The notes below the pieces were generated by a model that saw only the letters and a program-made list of their open reading frames with translations, did no database searches and was not told the DNA's origin. Shown here piece by piece: positions 8,042 through 16,562 of a stretch of DNA of 64,000 nt; within the stretch, counting starts at the first letter, position 1; each line of letters opens with the position of its first letter. The DNA lies in the NCBI GenBank assembly GCA_036011305.1, contig DASCNA010000022.1, positions 1 to 64,000 on the forward strand. The letters run 5' to 3'. Position numbers and translations under genes: made by a program. Origin of the DNA: DASCNA01 sp036011305 (lineage in GTDB: Bacteria; Verrucomicrobiota; Lentisphaeria; Victivallales; GWF2-38-69).

Positions 8042-9259
8042 ATGATATCTTTTAGTGAAGCTTATAATATTGTAATGAACAGTGTTGTCACACTAGGGTG
8101 CGAACAGATTGATATAAATGATTCATTGGGAAGGATATTAGCAAATGATGTTATTTCCGATCTTAATATGCCTCCTTTTAACAAATCAGCTATGGATGGA
8201 TATGCATGCCGTAGAGAGGACTTAACTAGTGATCTGAATGTAATAGAAGATATTCCAGCAGGTTTTATGCCGAATAAAAAAATTGGTCCGGGTGAGTGTT
8301 CGAAGATTATGACAGGAGCTATGGTTCCTGAAGGAGCAGACTGTGTAATTATTGTAGAAGAAACAGAGGAAGTAAAAGATGACTTAATACATTATACAGG
8401 AAATCTTGAAATATCTAAAAACGGAGCCATACAGTCTGTGAAATGGCGTAAAGGAAACTCAAATATCTGTCACATTGGAGAAGATATTGAAGAGGGTGAT
8501 CTTATTTTGCAAAAAGGTACTGTAATTAAACCTAAACATATTGCGGTTATGGCAACAGTCGGCTGCTCAAATCCATTGGTGGCAAAAAGACCTAAAATTG
8601 GAATTATTGCTACTGGTAGTGAGCTTGTTGAGCCTTATGAAAATGTATCAGGGCCACAAATAAGAAATAGTAACAGTTATCAGCTGTCGGCTCAGGTTAA
8701 AACTTCTTGCGGAATACCTAATTACTATGGAATTGCAGTTGATACTGAAGAGGCGATATTTAATGCTATAGATAAAGCAATGGATGAAAATGATATTGTA
8801 TTAATTTCCGGTGGAGTGTCAATGGGAGATTATGATTTTGTCCCTGGTTGTTTGAAGAAAAACGGAGTAAATATATTATTTGACAGAGTAGCAATACAGC
8901 CGGGTAAACCGATTACTTTTGGCACTTCGGAACGTGCCGTCTGTTTTGGAATGCCGGGAAATCCGGTTTCTACTTTTATGCAGTTTGAACTATTAGTCAG
9001 ACCTTTTATTTACAATGCTATGGGAAATGATTTCAAACCTACTGTATATCAAATGCCTTTAGGAGAGAATATAAATCGTCACAAAGCTGTAAGAGAATCA
9101 GTTATGCCTGTCGAGTTAAGAGAAGGTAAAGTTTACCTCCTTGAATACCACGGCTCTGCACATATAAATGCTATTTCCGGTACAGATTATGTTATAACAA
9201 TACCAATCGGTGTTTCAGAAATAAAAAAAGGAACTGTAGTAGATGTTAGACAGATATAA
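8042..9259 (+). CDS. moeA: Molybdopterin molybdenumtransferase
   Basis: A 405-residue MoeA, which inserts molybdate into adenylylated molybdopterin. Motifs include MPPFNKSAMDGYA near residue 45, the MoCF-like domain's ISGGVSMGDYDFV and FGMPGNPVSTFMQFELL, and a C-terminal beta domain. AAAGGAAG precedes the ATG. It is the first gene of the operon moeA-moaA-moaC-MOSC/MogA and overlaps moaA by 17 nt. The ModE-like domain found in some MoeA fusions is absent. The gene set implies at least one molybdo- or tungstoenzyme elsewhere in the genome. Confidence 0.95.
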   Translation: MISFSEAYNIVMNSVVTLGCEQIDINDSLGRILANDVISDLNMPPFNKSAMDGYACRREDLTSDLNVIEDIPAGFMPNKKIGPGECSKIMTGAMVPEGADCVIIVEETEEVKDDLIHYTGNLEISKNGAIQSVKWRKGNSNICHIGEDIEEGDLILQKGTVIKPKHIAVMATVGCSNPLVAKRPKIGIIATGSELVEPYENVSGPQIRNSNSYQLSAQVKTSCGIPNYYGIAVDTEEAIFNAIDKAMDENDIVLISGGVSMGDYDFVPGCLKKNGVNILFDRVAIQPGKPITFGTSERAVCFGMPGNPVSTFMQFELLVRPFIYNAMGNDFKPTVYQMPLGENINRHKAVRESVMPVELREGKVYLLEYHGSAHINAISGTDYVITIPIGVSEIKKGTVVDVRQI

Positions 9260-10040
9260 TAGAAAAATTAACTATTTGAGAATCTCAGTAACTGATAGAT
9301 GTAACCAGCGTTGTAAATACTGTATGCCGAATGAGGATAATAATTTTATAAAAGTTGATAAAATTTTATCTTTTGAAGAAATTTATGTCTTTACAAAAAC
9401 AGCTGTTGAATTTGGTATTACTAAAGTAAGACTAACTGGAGGTGAGCCTTTAGTAAGGAAAAATATTCTTACACTAGTAAAAATGATAGCTGGAATTGAT
9501 GGTATTAATGACCTGTCAATGACAACAAACGGTACTCTTCTAAGAAAGTATGCCTATGGATTAAAACAGGCTGGTCTGGACAGATTAAATGTCAGTCTGG
9601 ATTCTATGGATCCTGATGTATATAAAACAATTACAAATTGTGAAAATTTGAATGATGTGTTAGATGGACTTCAGGCAGCTAAAGAGGCCGGTTTTGAAAT
9701 TATAAAAATAAATTGTGTTGTAAGAGAATCTTCTAAGGAAGAGCAGGCTCAGGAAGTAGCGGCATATGCAAAAACTAATGGTTTTGACATTAGATTCATT
9801 AGAATGATGGATATGGAAAACGGTAAATTCTGGCCAGTTGAAGGAGGAGAAGGCGGAGATTGCAGCTCCTGTAATAGATTGCGCCTCTCAAGTGATGGGA
9901 AAATTTACCCATGTCTGTTTAGCGATAATTATTATTCAATTAAAGAATACGGTGCTGAAGAAGCACTTAATAAAGCTGTTCATTATAAGCCTCAATCCGG
10001 AGATAAGGGCTTTAATAAATTTCATATTCTGGGAGGTTGA
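9243..10040 (+). CDS. moaA: GTP 3',8-cyclase, compact MoaA
   Basis: A 265-residue radical SAM enzyme for the first step of molybdopterin synthesis (GTP to 3',8-cyclo-dihydro-GTP). The SAM cluster motif is CNQRCKYC (C20, C24, C27), then TGGEP. The second cluster motif is CSSCNRLRLSSDGKIYPC (C207, C210, C224), including the GTP-binding Arg residues in NRLRL. The protein ends in the functionally important Gly-Gly tail (HILGG). Usual MoaA proteins are about 320-335 residues. Here some 50-60 residues are missing, mainly between RFIRMMD (about 184-190) and the second cluster. The context (moeA upstream, moaC downstream) supports the role. Confidence 0.9.
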   Translation: MLDRYNRKINYLRISVTDRCNQRCKYCMPNEDNNFIKVDKILSFEEIYVFTKTAVEFGITKVRLTGGEPLVRKNILTLVKMIAGIDGINDLSMTTNGTLLRKYAYGLKQAGLDRLNVSLDSMDPDVYKTITNCENLNDVLDGLQAAKEAGFEIIKINCVVRESSKEEQAQEVAAYAKTNGFDIRFIRMMDMENGKFWPVEGGEGGDCSSCNRLRLSSDGKIYPCLFSDNYYSIKEYGAEEALNKAVHYKPQSGDKGFNKFHILGG

Positions 10041-10042
10041 TT

Positions 10043-10501
10043 GTGAATAAATTAAGTCATATTGGAAATGATAATAAACCAGCGATGGTTGATGTAACTT
10101 CAAAACCTGATCTTTATAGAATTGCCAGGGCATCGGGTTTTATCCATTTAGAGAAAAATACATTGAAACTTATAACTGAGAACAGTATGAAAAAGGGCAA
10201 TGTTCTGATTACTGCTGAACTTGCCGGAGTAATGGGTGCAAAAAAAACACCTGAACTTATTCCATTATGTCACTCTCTTAACACAACAAAAGTCAGTGTC
10301 AAAGCCACTATGAAAGATAACGGAGTCAGTGTTATAAGCGAGGTTATCTGTGTTGGGAAAACCGGAGTTGAAATGGAAGCTTTAACAGGTGTTTCTACTG
10401 CTTTGTTGACTGTTTATGACATGTGCAAAGCTGTAGATAAAAATATGAAAATTACTGATATAATTTTATTGGAAAAGCATAAAAGCACAATTAATGAATA
10501 G
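10043..10501 (+). CDS. moaC: Cyclic pyranopterin monophosphate synthase
   Basis: A MoaC of about 152 residues, converting 3',8-cyclo-dihydro-GTP to cPMP right after the MoaA step. Family signatures are MVDVTSK near the N-terminus, IPLCHSL, and the KTGVEMEALTGVS to YDMCKAVDK stretch with the catalytic Lys/His region. I choose GTG 10043 because GGGAGG lies 7 nt upstream. A TTG at 10037 is also open. It begins 2 nt after the moaA stop, so the two enzymes are co-translated. Confidence 0.95.
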   Translation: MNKLSHIGNDNKPAMVDVTSKPDLYRIARASGFIHLEKNTLKLITENSMKKGNVLITAELAGVMGAKKTPELIPLCHSLNTTKVSVKATMKDNGVSVISEVICVGKTGVEMEALTGVSTALLTVYDMCKAVDKNMKITDIILLEKHKSTINE

Positions 10502-10552
10502 GGTTTTGTTAATTATTAATGGTAAATTGTTAATTAGAAAGTTAAATATATT

Positions 10553-11485
10553 ATGAATATGGGTAAGGTAGTATCTGTTAATATTTCAGAGAAAAAAGGC
10601 ACAGTTAAAAAACCTGTTGAGAGTATTACAATAAATACAAAAGGCATCGAAAATGATGCACATGCAGGACAGTGGCATCGCCAGATTAGTTTGCTGTCAG
10701 GAGATAGAATTAAGGAGTTTTCTAAAGAGATTGGGCGTCAGGTTAATTTCGGCGAATTTGCAGAAAATATAACAATTGAAGGATTAGATTTAAGACAGGT
10801 TACAATACTTGACAGATTTTCAATTGGAAGTGTTGAGCTGGAGGTGACTCAAATAGGGAAAAAGTGTCATGGAGCCGGCTGCGCTATTTTTACTGAGGTT
10901 GGAAAATGTGTTATGCCTCATGAAGGAATTTTCTGTAGAGTACTGGCAGGCGGGAAAATAAAATCCGGTGATGAAGTATTTTATAGTCCAAAATCTCTGC
11001 GTGTAGCAGTGATTACTGTTAGTGATAGAGCAAGCAGAGGAGAGTATGAAGATAAAAGCGGTCCTGAAATAGTGAATAAAGTAGAAGAGTTTTTTAAAAA
11101 TAAACCTTGGAAAGTTGCATTTCATTCTTCAATAGTTCCTGATGAATCAAAACAGCTCAGAGGTGAATTAAAGTTAATCTGCGAGAATGGATTTGATGTA
11201 GTCGTTACCACAGGGGGAACAGGGATAGGTTCAAGAGATATAACACCTGAAGTTGTTAGAACACTGATTAATAAAGAATTACCTGGAATAATGGAGCATA
11301 TAAGAGTGAAGTATGGTTCTAAAATTCCAAATGCTTTGATAAGCAGATCTGTAGCCGGAGTTTATGGGAATGCCTTGATTTACGCATTACCTGGAAGTGT
11401 TAAAGCTGTAAGAGAGTATATGGATGAAATTCTACCGACTCTGGAACACACTGTCTTTATGCTGAAAGATATTAATACTCATTAA
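10553..11485 (+). CDS. MOSC domain - MogA/MoaB fusion
   Basis: A 310-residue two-domain protein. Residues 1 to about 145 form a MOSC domain (KGIENDAHAGQWHRQISLL, then FGEFAENITIEG, with several Cys/His such as KCHGAGC), a fold used for binding or carrying sulfur and molybdenum cofactor. Residues about 150-305 form a MogA/MoaB-type molybdopterin adenylyltransferase (VAVITVSDRASRG, VVTTGGTGIGSRDITPEV, ALPGSVKAV). It closes the operon and supplies the adenylylation step that MoeA needs. Two in-frame ATGs (10553, 10559) have weak ribosome binding sites. A terminator follows. MOSC-MogA fusions are known in anaerobes. Confidence 0.9.
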   Translation: MNMGKVVSVNISEKKGTVKKPVESITINTKGIENDAHAGQWHRQISLLSGDRIKEFSKEIGRQVNFGEFAENITIEGLDLRQVTILDRFSIGSVELEVTQIGKKCHGAGCAIFTEVGKCVMPHEGIFCRVLAGGKIKSGDEVFYSPKSLRVAVITVSDRASRGEYEDKSGPEIVNKVEEFFKNKPWKVAFHSSIVPDESKQLRGELKLICENGFDVVVTTGGTGIGSRDITPEVVRTLINKELPGIMEHIRVKYGSKIPNALISRSVAGVYGNALIYALPGSVKAVREYMDEILPTLEHTVFMLKDINTH

Positions 11486-11510
11486 TATTTTAAGATATAT
11501 ATAGCTATGC

Positions 11511-11537
11511 AAAGCATCTTTTCAGGTGCTTTTTTGT
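11511..11537 (+). terminator. Terminator of the moa/moe operon
   Basis: The stem AAAGCATC / GGTGCTTT (8 bp, one G-U) with loop TTTTCA is followed by a T-run, 25 nt after the MOSC-MogA stop codon. Confidence 0.8.
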
Positions 11538-11615
11538 GTTGCAAGATAAAAAAATCATTTCAATATACTTGTTTTCATAATTGACAATAATACAGAATGA
11601 TAGATAATTAAATTT

Positions 11616-12692
11616 ATGAGTGAAAAAAGACTATCTATAGCACAAGAATATCCATTAACTTCAGCTTTAATTTTATGCATGGTTTTTGTTGCACTTTTTT
11701 TAAATATCTGTGCTTTAATTCAACCTTTTGTTATTGTTCATCATAAATTTTTAGTCTTTAGTGAAACAGGTAGAGTTTATTCATTAATTGGAACTGCAAA
11801 ATTAATGTATCAATATAAATTGTATTCAATTGCTATTCTTATAGTAGGGTTTTCAATAATTTTCCCTTTTATTAAATTATTTTTTCTATTCATCATCTGT
11901 TATTTGATGAAATCACCTTCTTTAAGATATAGAATTGTCAGAATAATTGATTTTTTTACAAAATGGTCCATGTTCGATGTATTTGTAATATGCATCGTTC
12001 TTGTTCTTACCAATAATCAATATTTTATTGCCTCAGATCCCAAGGTTGGAATCTATTACTTTTTAATTGCAATATTTTTAAGTATAATCTGTTCGATCTT
12101 ACTTGAAGAGTTATGTGAAAAATCCTATCCAGAAGCAAAAAAAAATAAAGAAAAATTTATTCAGCTTTTAGTACACAGATCAAATAAATATGAAAAAACA
12201 TTTTTTATTTTATTACTGCTGGCCGCTTTTATATTTTATCTTTTAGCAATAACTAATAACTATATTAAGATTACAAGTTATTTTTTTATCCCAAATACAT
12301 ATAGCATTATAACGACTTGTGTTGAATTATGGGGTAATTTTAGAGTACTATCTGTGTTTGTAGGCATTGTTCTGATCGTGTTTCCTTTTGTTATATATAA
12401 TAATTTGTTTCTCTTCTGGTCATTTTCTTACTATCCTGAGTTCCATAATAAAATATTCAATATAATTACAACATTGAGAAAATTTATGATGCTTGATGTA
12501 TTCTGCCTGGCATTAATACTGTTTTTAATAGAAGGTGAAATAATAATAAAAACTGAGTATAGAAACGGTCTATATATGCTTATACTTTTCGTATTAGCTT
12601 CATTTCTTCTTCCTATGATAATAAAGGTTTACTGTTTTATTAAAATTAACATATTATATAAATTAAAAATAAAAGGTAAAAAAATTTTTTAA
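11616..12692 (+). CDS. PqiA-family integral membrane protein
   Basis: A 358-residue polytopic membrane protein with two homologous halves, each with about four transmembrane segments. The signature of PqiA-type proteins occurs twice: FFTKWSMFDVFVICIVLVL in the first half and LRKFMMLDVFCLALILFLI in the second. In proteobacteria PqiA works with MCE-domain PqiB and lipoprotein PqiC in lipid transport across the envelope. No such partners are adjacent here. The zinc-binding cysteines of canonical PqiA are not evident. It stands alone after the molybdenum operon terminator. Function beyond the family is not clear. Confidence 0.72.
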   Translation: MSEKRLSIAQEYPLTSALILCMVFVALFLNICALIQPFVIVHHKFLVFSETGRVYSLIGTAKLMYQYKLYSIAILIVGFSIIFPFIKLFFLFIICYLMKSPSLRYRIVRIIDFFTKWSMFDVFVICIVLVLTNNQYFIASDPKVGIYYFLIAIFLSIICSILLEELCEKSYPEAKKNKEKFIQLLVHRSNKYEKTFFILLLLAAFIFYLLAITNNYIKITSYFFIPNTYSIITTCVELWGNFRVLSVFVGIVLIVFPFVIYNNLFLFWSFSYYPEFHNKIFNIITTLRKFMMLDVFCLALILFLIEGEIIIKTEYRNGLYMLILFVLASFLLPMIIKVYCFIKINILYKLKIKGKKIF

Positions 12693-12853
12693 GTTTATCT
12701 TATAAAAATCTTAGAACTTAATTAAAAATTCTATTTATTAATTTTACAAACTCTATTGGTTAATATTTCCTTAAGAGAAGATGAAGAAATGAAATGCTTT
12801 CTTGATTGGTTAGCCATATATTTTAACTCATTAATTCAGGAGGGGGGTAAACT

Positions 12854-14134
12854 GTGGATTGGAAGCAAGAATATGAGAAAAAAAAAGTATCTGCATTTCA
12901 GGCGATAAATAAAATTAAGTCTGGGGATAATGTCTATGCAGGTCATGCTTCTACGCTACCTTATTCATTAACTCACGAAATGTGCAAGCAACGAGACAGA
13001 CTTAATAATGTTAAGATATTTATGCAGATTCCATTATGTGATATTGAGTGTATCAAGCCTGGTATGGAGGAACATTTTCAGACAACATTTTTATTTGCAA
13101 ACGGAGCAACAGCTGTTGCATCAATTTATGAAGGGAAATCCGATTTCATTGCTGAAAATCTTTCAGAGTTACCTAAAATTTTTCTTAAAGGCGCTATTAA
13201 TATCGATGTTACATTTATACAGGTAAGTCCTCCAAATGAATATGGTGAGTGCAGTTTTGGCGTTGGTGTGCTTGATAATTATGCATTAGTGGAAACTTCA
13301 AAACTTGTTATAGCTGAAGTCAACAGTAATATGCCGTTTACAAATGCTACTATTAATATATCAAAAATTAATCAATTTGTAGAGTCAGATAAGCCAATGA
13401 TGATTTTTCCTGTATCTCCAATAGACAAATTATCACAGAAGATAGGGGATTATATAGCTGATTTAATTCCAGATAGGGCCAATCTGCAGGTAGGATTTGG
13501 TTCAATCCCCAATGCTGTACTAAAGTCTCTCAAAGGTAAAAAGCATCTTGGTGTTCATTCTGAAATGTTTTCCGACGGTGTAATGGACTTAGTGGAGGAA
13601 GGAATTATTACGTCAAAATATAATAATTTGAACCCAGGAAAAATTGTATCAACTTTTGTAATTGGTTCACAAAAGCTTCACAACTGGTTAAACAATAATT
13701 CTAAAGTATTGCTCAAACCTGCAAATTATACAAATGATATAAGGGTTGCAGGACGGGTCGATAATCTAATGGCAATTAATTCTGCATTGCAGGTGGATCT
13801 TACTGGACAGGTAAATGCAGAAATGATTGGAGACAAACAGATTTCAGGTGTTGGAGGACAAAGTGATTTTATCAAATCTGCCATGCTTTCTAATGGAGGC
13901 AAATCGTTTATTGCTCTGCCTTCAACAGCAAAAAGTGAAACGGTTTCCCGAATCGTGACTCATTTAGATTATGGTTCTTGCGTAACAACACCACGACATG
14001 ATGTCCAGTATATTGTAACAGAATATGGAGCAGTTGATTTATATGGAAGGAATATGCATGAACGCGCTGAAGCATTGATTAGTATAGCACATCCAAAATT
14101 TAGAGATAAATTAAAAGAGAGCTTAAAGAAATAA
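12854..14134 (+). CDS. Acyl-CoA:acetate CoA-transferase (Cat1/AbfT family)
   Basis: A 426-residue single-chain CoA-transferase of the acetyl-CoA hydrolase/4-hydroxybutyrate CoA-transferase family. The catalytic glutamate is probably E237 in HSEMFSDGVMDL, and the GVGGQSDF loop and QYIVTEYGAVDL near the C-terminus are typical. It starts at GTG 12854 behind a very strong ribosome binding site (AGGAGGGGGG). Family members move CoA from butyryl-CoA, succinyl-CoA or 4-hydroxybutyryl-CoA to acetate, and sequence alone does not decide which. The facing hbd and gctAB genes suggest a role in butyrate-type acid fermentation. Confidence 0.9.
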   Translation: MDWKQEYEKKKVSAFQAINKIKSGDNVYAGHASTLPYSLTHEMCKQRDRLNNVKIFMQIPLCDIECIKPGMEEHFQTTFLFANGATAVASIYEGKSDFIAENLSELPKIFLKGAINIDVTFIQVSPPNEYGECSFGVGVLDNYALVETSKLVIAEVNSNMPFTNATINISKINQFVESDKPMMIFPVSPIDKLSQKIGDYIADLIPDRANLQVGFGSIPNAVLKSLKGKKHLGVHSEMFSDGVMDLVEEGIITSKYNNLNPGKIVSTFVIGSQKLHNWLNNNSKVLLKPANYTNDIRVAGRVDNLMAINSALQVDLTGQVNAEMIGDKQISGVGGQSDFIKSAMLSNGGKSFIALPSTAKSETVSRIVTHLDYGSCVTTPRHDVQYIVTEYGAVDLYGRNMHERAEALISIAHPKFRDKLKESLKK

Positions 14135-14201
14135 TCTGATAATTGACTGCCAGATAAAACGGGGAATATGCTAGTCAAACTTTCTGTTTGTTAAATCAAA
14201 T

Positions 14202-14244
14202 ATAGTTGCATCAAAAATATGGTTTTAATTTTTGATACAACTAT
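14202..14244. terminator. Bidirectional terminator between CoA-transferase genes
   Basis: A 17-bp inverted repeat (14202-14218 with 14228-14244, one mismatch) ends in A/T-rich arms on both sides. It lies between the convergent Cat1-type gene and gctB, so it probably terminates both transcripts. Confidence 0.75.
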
Positions 14245-14260
14245 TAGGAATTTACAAATG

Positions 14261-15028
14261 TTATTTTCCGATCACCATTTTATCTGGATCTACTTCATCT
14301 CTTAAAATTTTTAACTCTTCTTCAGTAGGCTCAAGAGTTTTCTCTACGTTATCAGAAATTAGTATATCAAATTCAGTATTGTTTCTGACATCTTCAACTG
14401 TATTTCCAGGATTTAGAGATTGTAGCATCATTTCTTTGGTTTTAGGGTGAAAACCGTAAACACCAATATCTGTTATTACTTTATATGGGCCGGTATTTAA
14501 AGGCAATCCAGAATCTTCACGTGAACTGTCTCCTGTAAGATAACCGGGTGTAGTTATAAAGTCAGGTTTCTTAACAAACCTTTTATTGTTTTGAGGTGTT
14601 ACGATAAGAGTTTTCCAGCAAAGAGATGCTAAATCATTTGCTCCTCCACTACCTGGGAAACGTATTTTTGGTTTATTGTAATCACCAATCACGGTTGAAT
14701 TCATGTTGCCGTATTTATCTATTTGTGCACCTCCGAGAAAACAGTAGTCAACTACTCCTTGCTGACAAAACTCCATCATTTCAGCCATAGTTGTAGCTTT
14801 AACACCTTTATGTGTTGACCTTGAGTCGCCTACAGAAATTGGTAACCTATTCATTTTGGGGTCAGCGCCGCCGGCTTCAAACATAATTAATAGATTAGGA
14901 GATGATATTTTCTGTGCAAGCATTGCTGCAAATAAAGGTACGCCTGTGCCAACAAAAACAACTGCACCGTCTTCCAGTACTCTTGATGCTATTGTTATCA
15001 TAAGTTCCATATGATTATATTTTTTCAT
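14261..15028 (-). CDS. CoA-transferase family I, subunit B (GctB-like)
   Basis: A 255-residue beta subunit of a two-subunit CoA-transferase related to glutaconate CoA-transferase. FEAGGADPKMNRLPIS supplies the likely catalytic glutamate E51, which forms the glutamyl-CoA thioester in the family. FPGSGGAND and the TDIGVYGF region also fit. It follows gctA by 14 nt, and the two must form one enzyme. The acceptor and donor acids (glutaconate, crotonate, acetoacetate or another acid) are not determined. The nearby hbd is compatible with a C4 or C5 acid pathway. Confidence 0.88.
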   Translation of the reverse strand: MKKYNHMELMITIASRVLEDGAVVFVGTGVPLFAAMLAQKISSPNLLIMFEAGGADPKMNRLPISVGDSRSTHKGVKATTMAEMMEFCQQGVVDYCFLGGAQIDKYGNMNSTVIGDYNKPKIRFPGSGGANDLASLCWKTLIVTPQNNKRFVKKPDFITTPGYLTGDSSREDSGLPLNTGPYKVITDIGVYGFHPKTKEMMLQSLNPGNTVEDVRNNTEFDILISDNVEKTLEPTEEELKILRDEVDPDKMVIGK

Positions 15029-15042
15029 AGTTATATTTCCCT

Positions 15043-16023
15043 TTATTCTGGTGAATTTTCAAGAGATAAGAGTTTCTGGATTTTTCCAACACCACCATTT
15101 TTATCTATATATTCGGCGAAATCTTTACATGAATATATGTTTTTAGCCAGGAATTTCTCAAATTCGTCAATATCTTTTTCAACTGTTAGCCATTCATGTA
15201 TATGTTCTTCATCTGAATAATAGACACCAGGCATATTTCCAGGGTATGAACCAAATGGAATTTCTATAACGGCATCTACATACCAATATGGAATTGTAGT
15301 TCTATCAGGCTGTCTTCTAATTTCATCATTTGTAATTAGTTTTTCTGTAGTGATAATTAATCTTTTAGAAGCTTTAGCTATATCATCGTCTGCGACTAGA
15401 TTATCATCAATCTGGCAGTTACCGTAAATATCTGCTCTATGAACATGCAATATTCCAATATCTGGATATAATGCAGGAACTGCCATGAGTTTTTTCCCAG
15501 TAAAAGGACATATTATTTCTTTAGCTGCTGATTGTTTGAAAGTATCTGTGCAAAACATAGAACGAGTTGGCAGAAAAGGCAAACCCATTGCTGCTGCTTT
15601 GAATCTCCATGCCAGTGCACCGTTACTCCACTCTGTTACTTTAACATTACCTGATTCAAATTTACGGCGTGAAGCTTTTGAAAGCCCTCGTATTTCTAAA
15701 CCCACAATATAAGATGCATCACATCTATTGAAACAATCTCCAGATGATAGAATTTGGCAGTCATGACTTGAGACATGGCCGGAAATGCCTAGATTCTTTT
15801 TTCTCTGTCTGAGAATTTCATGAATTGCTGCTGTAGGAATTCTGACTCCTCCAAAACCACCGAGAGCAAGATAATCACCGTCATGAACTAAATTTTTTAT
15901 TGCAGTTTTGAGGTCAGTGAGTTTGTTAACCTGTTTCTTGTTTTTATTACGGAATATCTCCCGCATCTTATCAGGATCTATTTCTGTAAAAATATCACCT
16001 TTACCAGATTTTAAATTTTCCAT
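15043..16023 (-). CDS. CoA-transferase family I, subunit A (GctA-like)
   Basis: A 326-residue alpha subunit of the same CoA-transferase. The N-terminal signature LVHDGDYLALGGFGGVR matches the family I glycine-rich start, followed by AAIHEILRQ. I start at ATG 16023 because AAGGAGG lies 6 nt upstream. An ATG eight codons earlier (16047) is inside that leader and would put the ribosome binding site within the coding region. It is in one unit with hbd upstream and gctB downstream. The beta subunit carries the catalytic glutamate. Confidence 0.88.
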   Translation of the reverse strand: MENLKSGKGDIFTEIDPDKMREIFRNKNKKQVNKLTDLKTAIKNLVHDGDYLALGGFGGVRIPTAAIHEILRQRKKNLGISGHVSSHDCQILSSGDCFNRCDASYIVGLEIRGLSKASRRKFESGNVKVTEWSNGALAWRFKAAAMGLPFLPTRSMFCTDTFKQSAAKEIICPFTGKKLMAVPALYPDIGILHVHRADIYGNCQIDDNLVADDDIAKASKRLIITTEKLITNDEIRRQPDRTTIPYWYVDAVIEIPFGSYPGNMPGVYYSDEEHIHEWLTVEKDIDEFEKFLAKNIYSCKDFAEYIDKNGGVGKIQKLLSLENSPE

Positions 16024-16237
16024 CAAATTCCTCCTTGAATATACCATATTAAAATCTTGTGTATGTGTTTATATAAAGCCAATATATATTAAAAGAATAC
16101 TATTTTACTTTAAACTAACAAAGTCGTAATAAAAGCAATAACATGTTAACATTATTGATGTTAGTATGTCGTTCAATAAATAATGTATTATATTCCATTT
16201 TATTTATACTGCCATTTAAAAATAACAGGTTCTTGGT

Positions 16238-16318
16238 TTATTTCTTTAAGCACTGATAAATTCTCTCAATAAGCTCTTTTTCTTCTGTAGTTAGAGTTAC
16301 AAATAAAGGATTACCCAT
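16238..16318 (-). CDS. Possible 26-aa small ORF, hbd-gctA spacer
   Basis: ATG 16318 with AAGGAT upstream opens MGNPLFVTLTTEEKELIERI and ends after 26 residues. A second frame overlapping its end continues for 17 codons (VLKEINQEPVIFKWQYK) to 16200. The two could be one small gene of about 40 residues with a frameshift. It lies in the 540-nt gap of the hbd-gctAB unit, on the same strand. I do not recognise it, and it may be chance. Confidence 0.3.
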   Translation of the reverse strand: MGNPLFVTLTTEEKELIERIYQCLKK

Positions 16319-16562
16319 TGAATATCCTTAAAACTTGAGGTTTTTGAAGAGGTTTAAAGCATGATTGTGAATATTATTGAATATGTATTCTAAATAATTA
16401 TGATATTTAGCTTATTAAGCCATGCTTTAGATTATAAAAAGTTTAAAATGATTATCTTTAGTTTAAAATATTTATTAGCTTTTTCCTCTTTGGAAATAAA
16501 TGATCCAGTCCGTATAATAGTTACATTTTTTAATCAACGGTTTATTAAGAATTTTTTAAATT

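Noticed and set aside
10820..11125. 101-codon minus-strand frame inside the MOSC-MogA gene
   Set aside because: Antisense shadow of a gene with two clear domains in a co-directional operon.
12788..12960. Small frame starting just upstream of the Cat1-type gene
   Set aside because: It would contain the very strong ribosome binding site of the CoA-transferase and overlap its start in another frame, so it is most likely chance.
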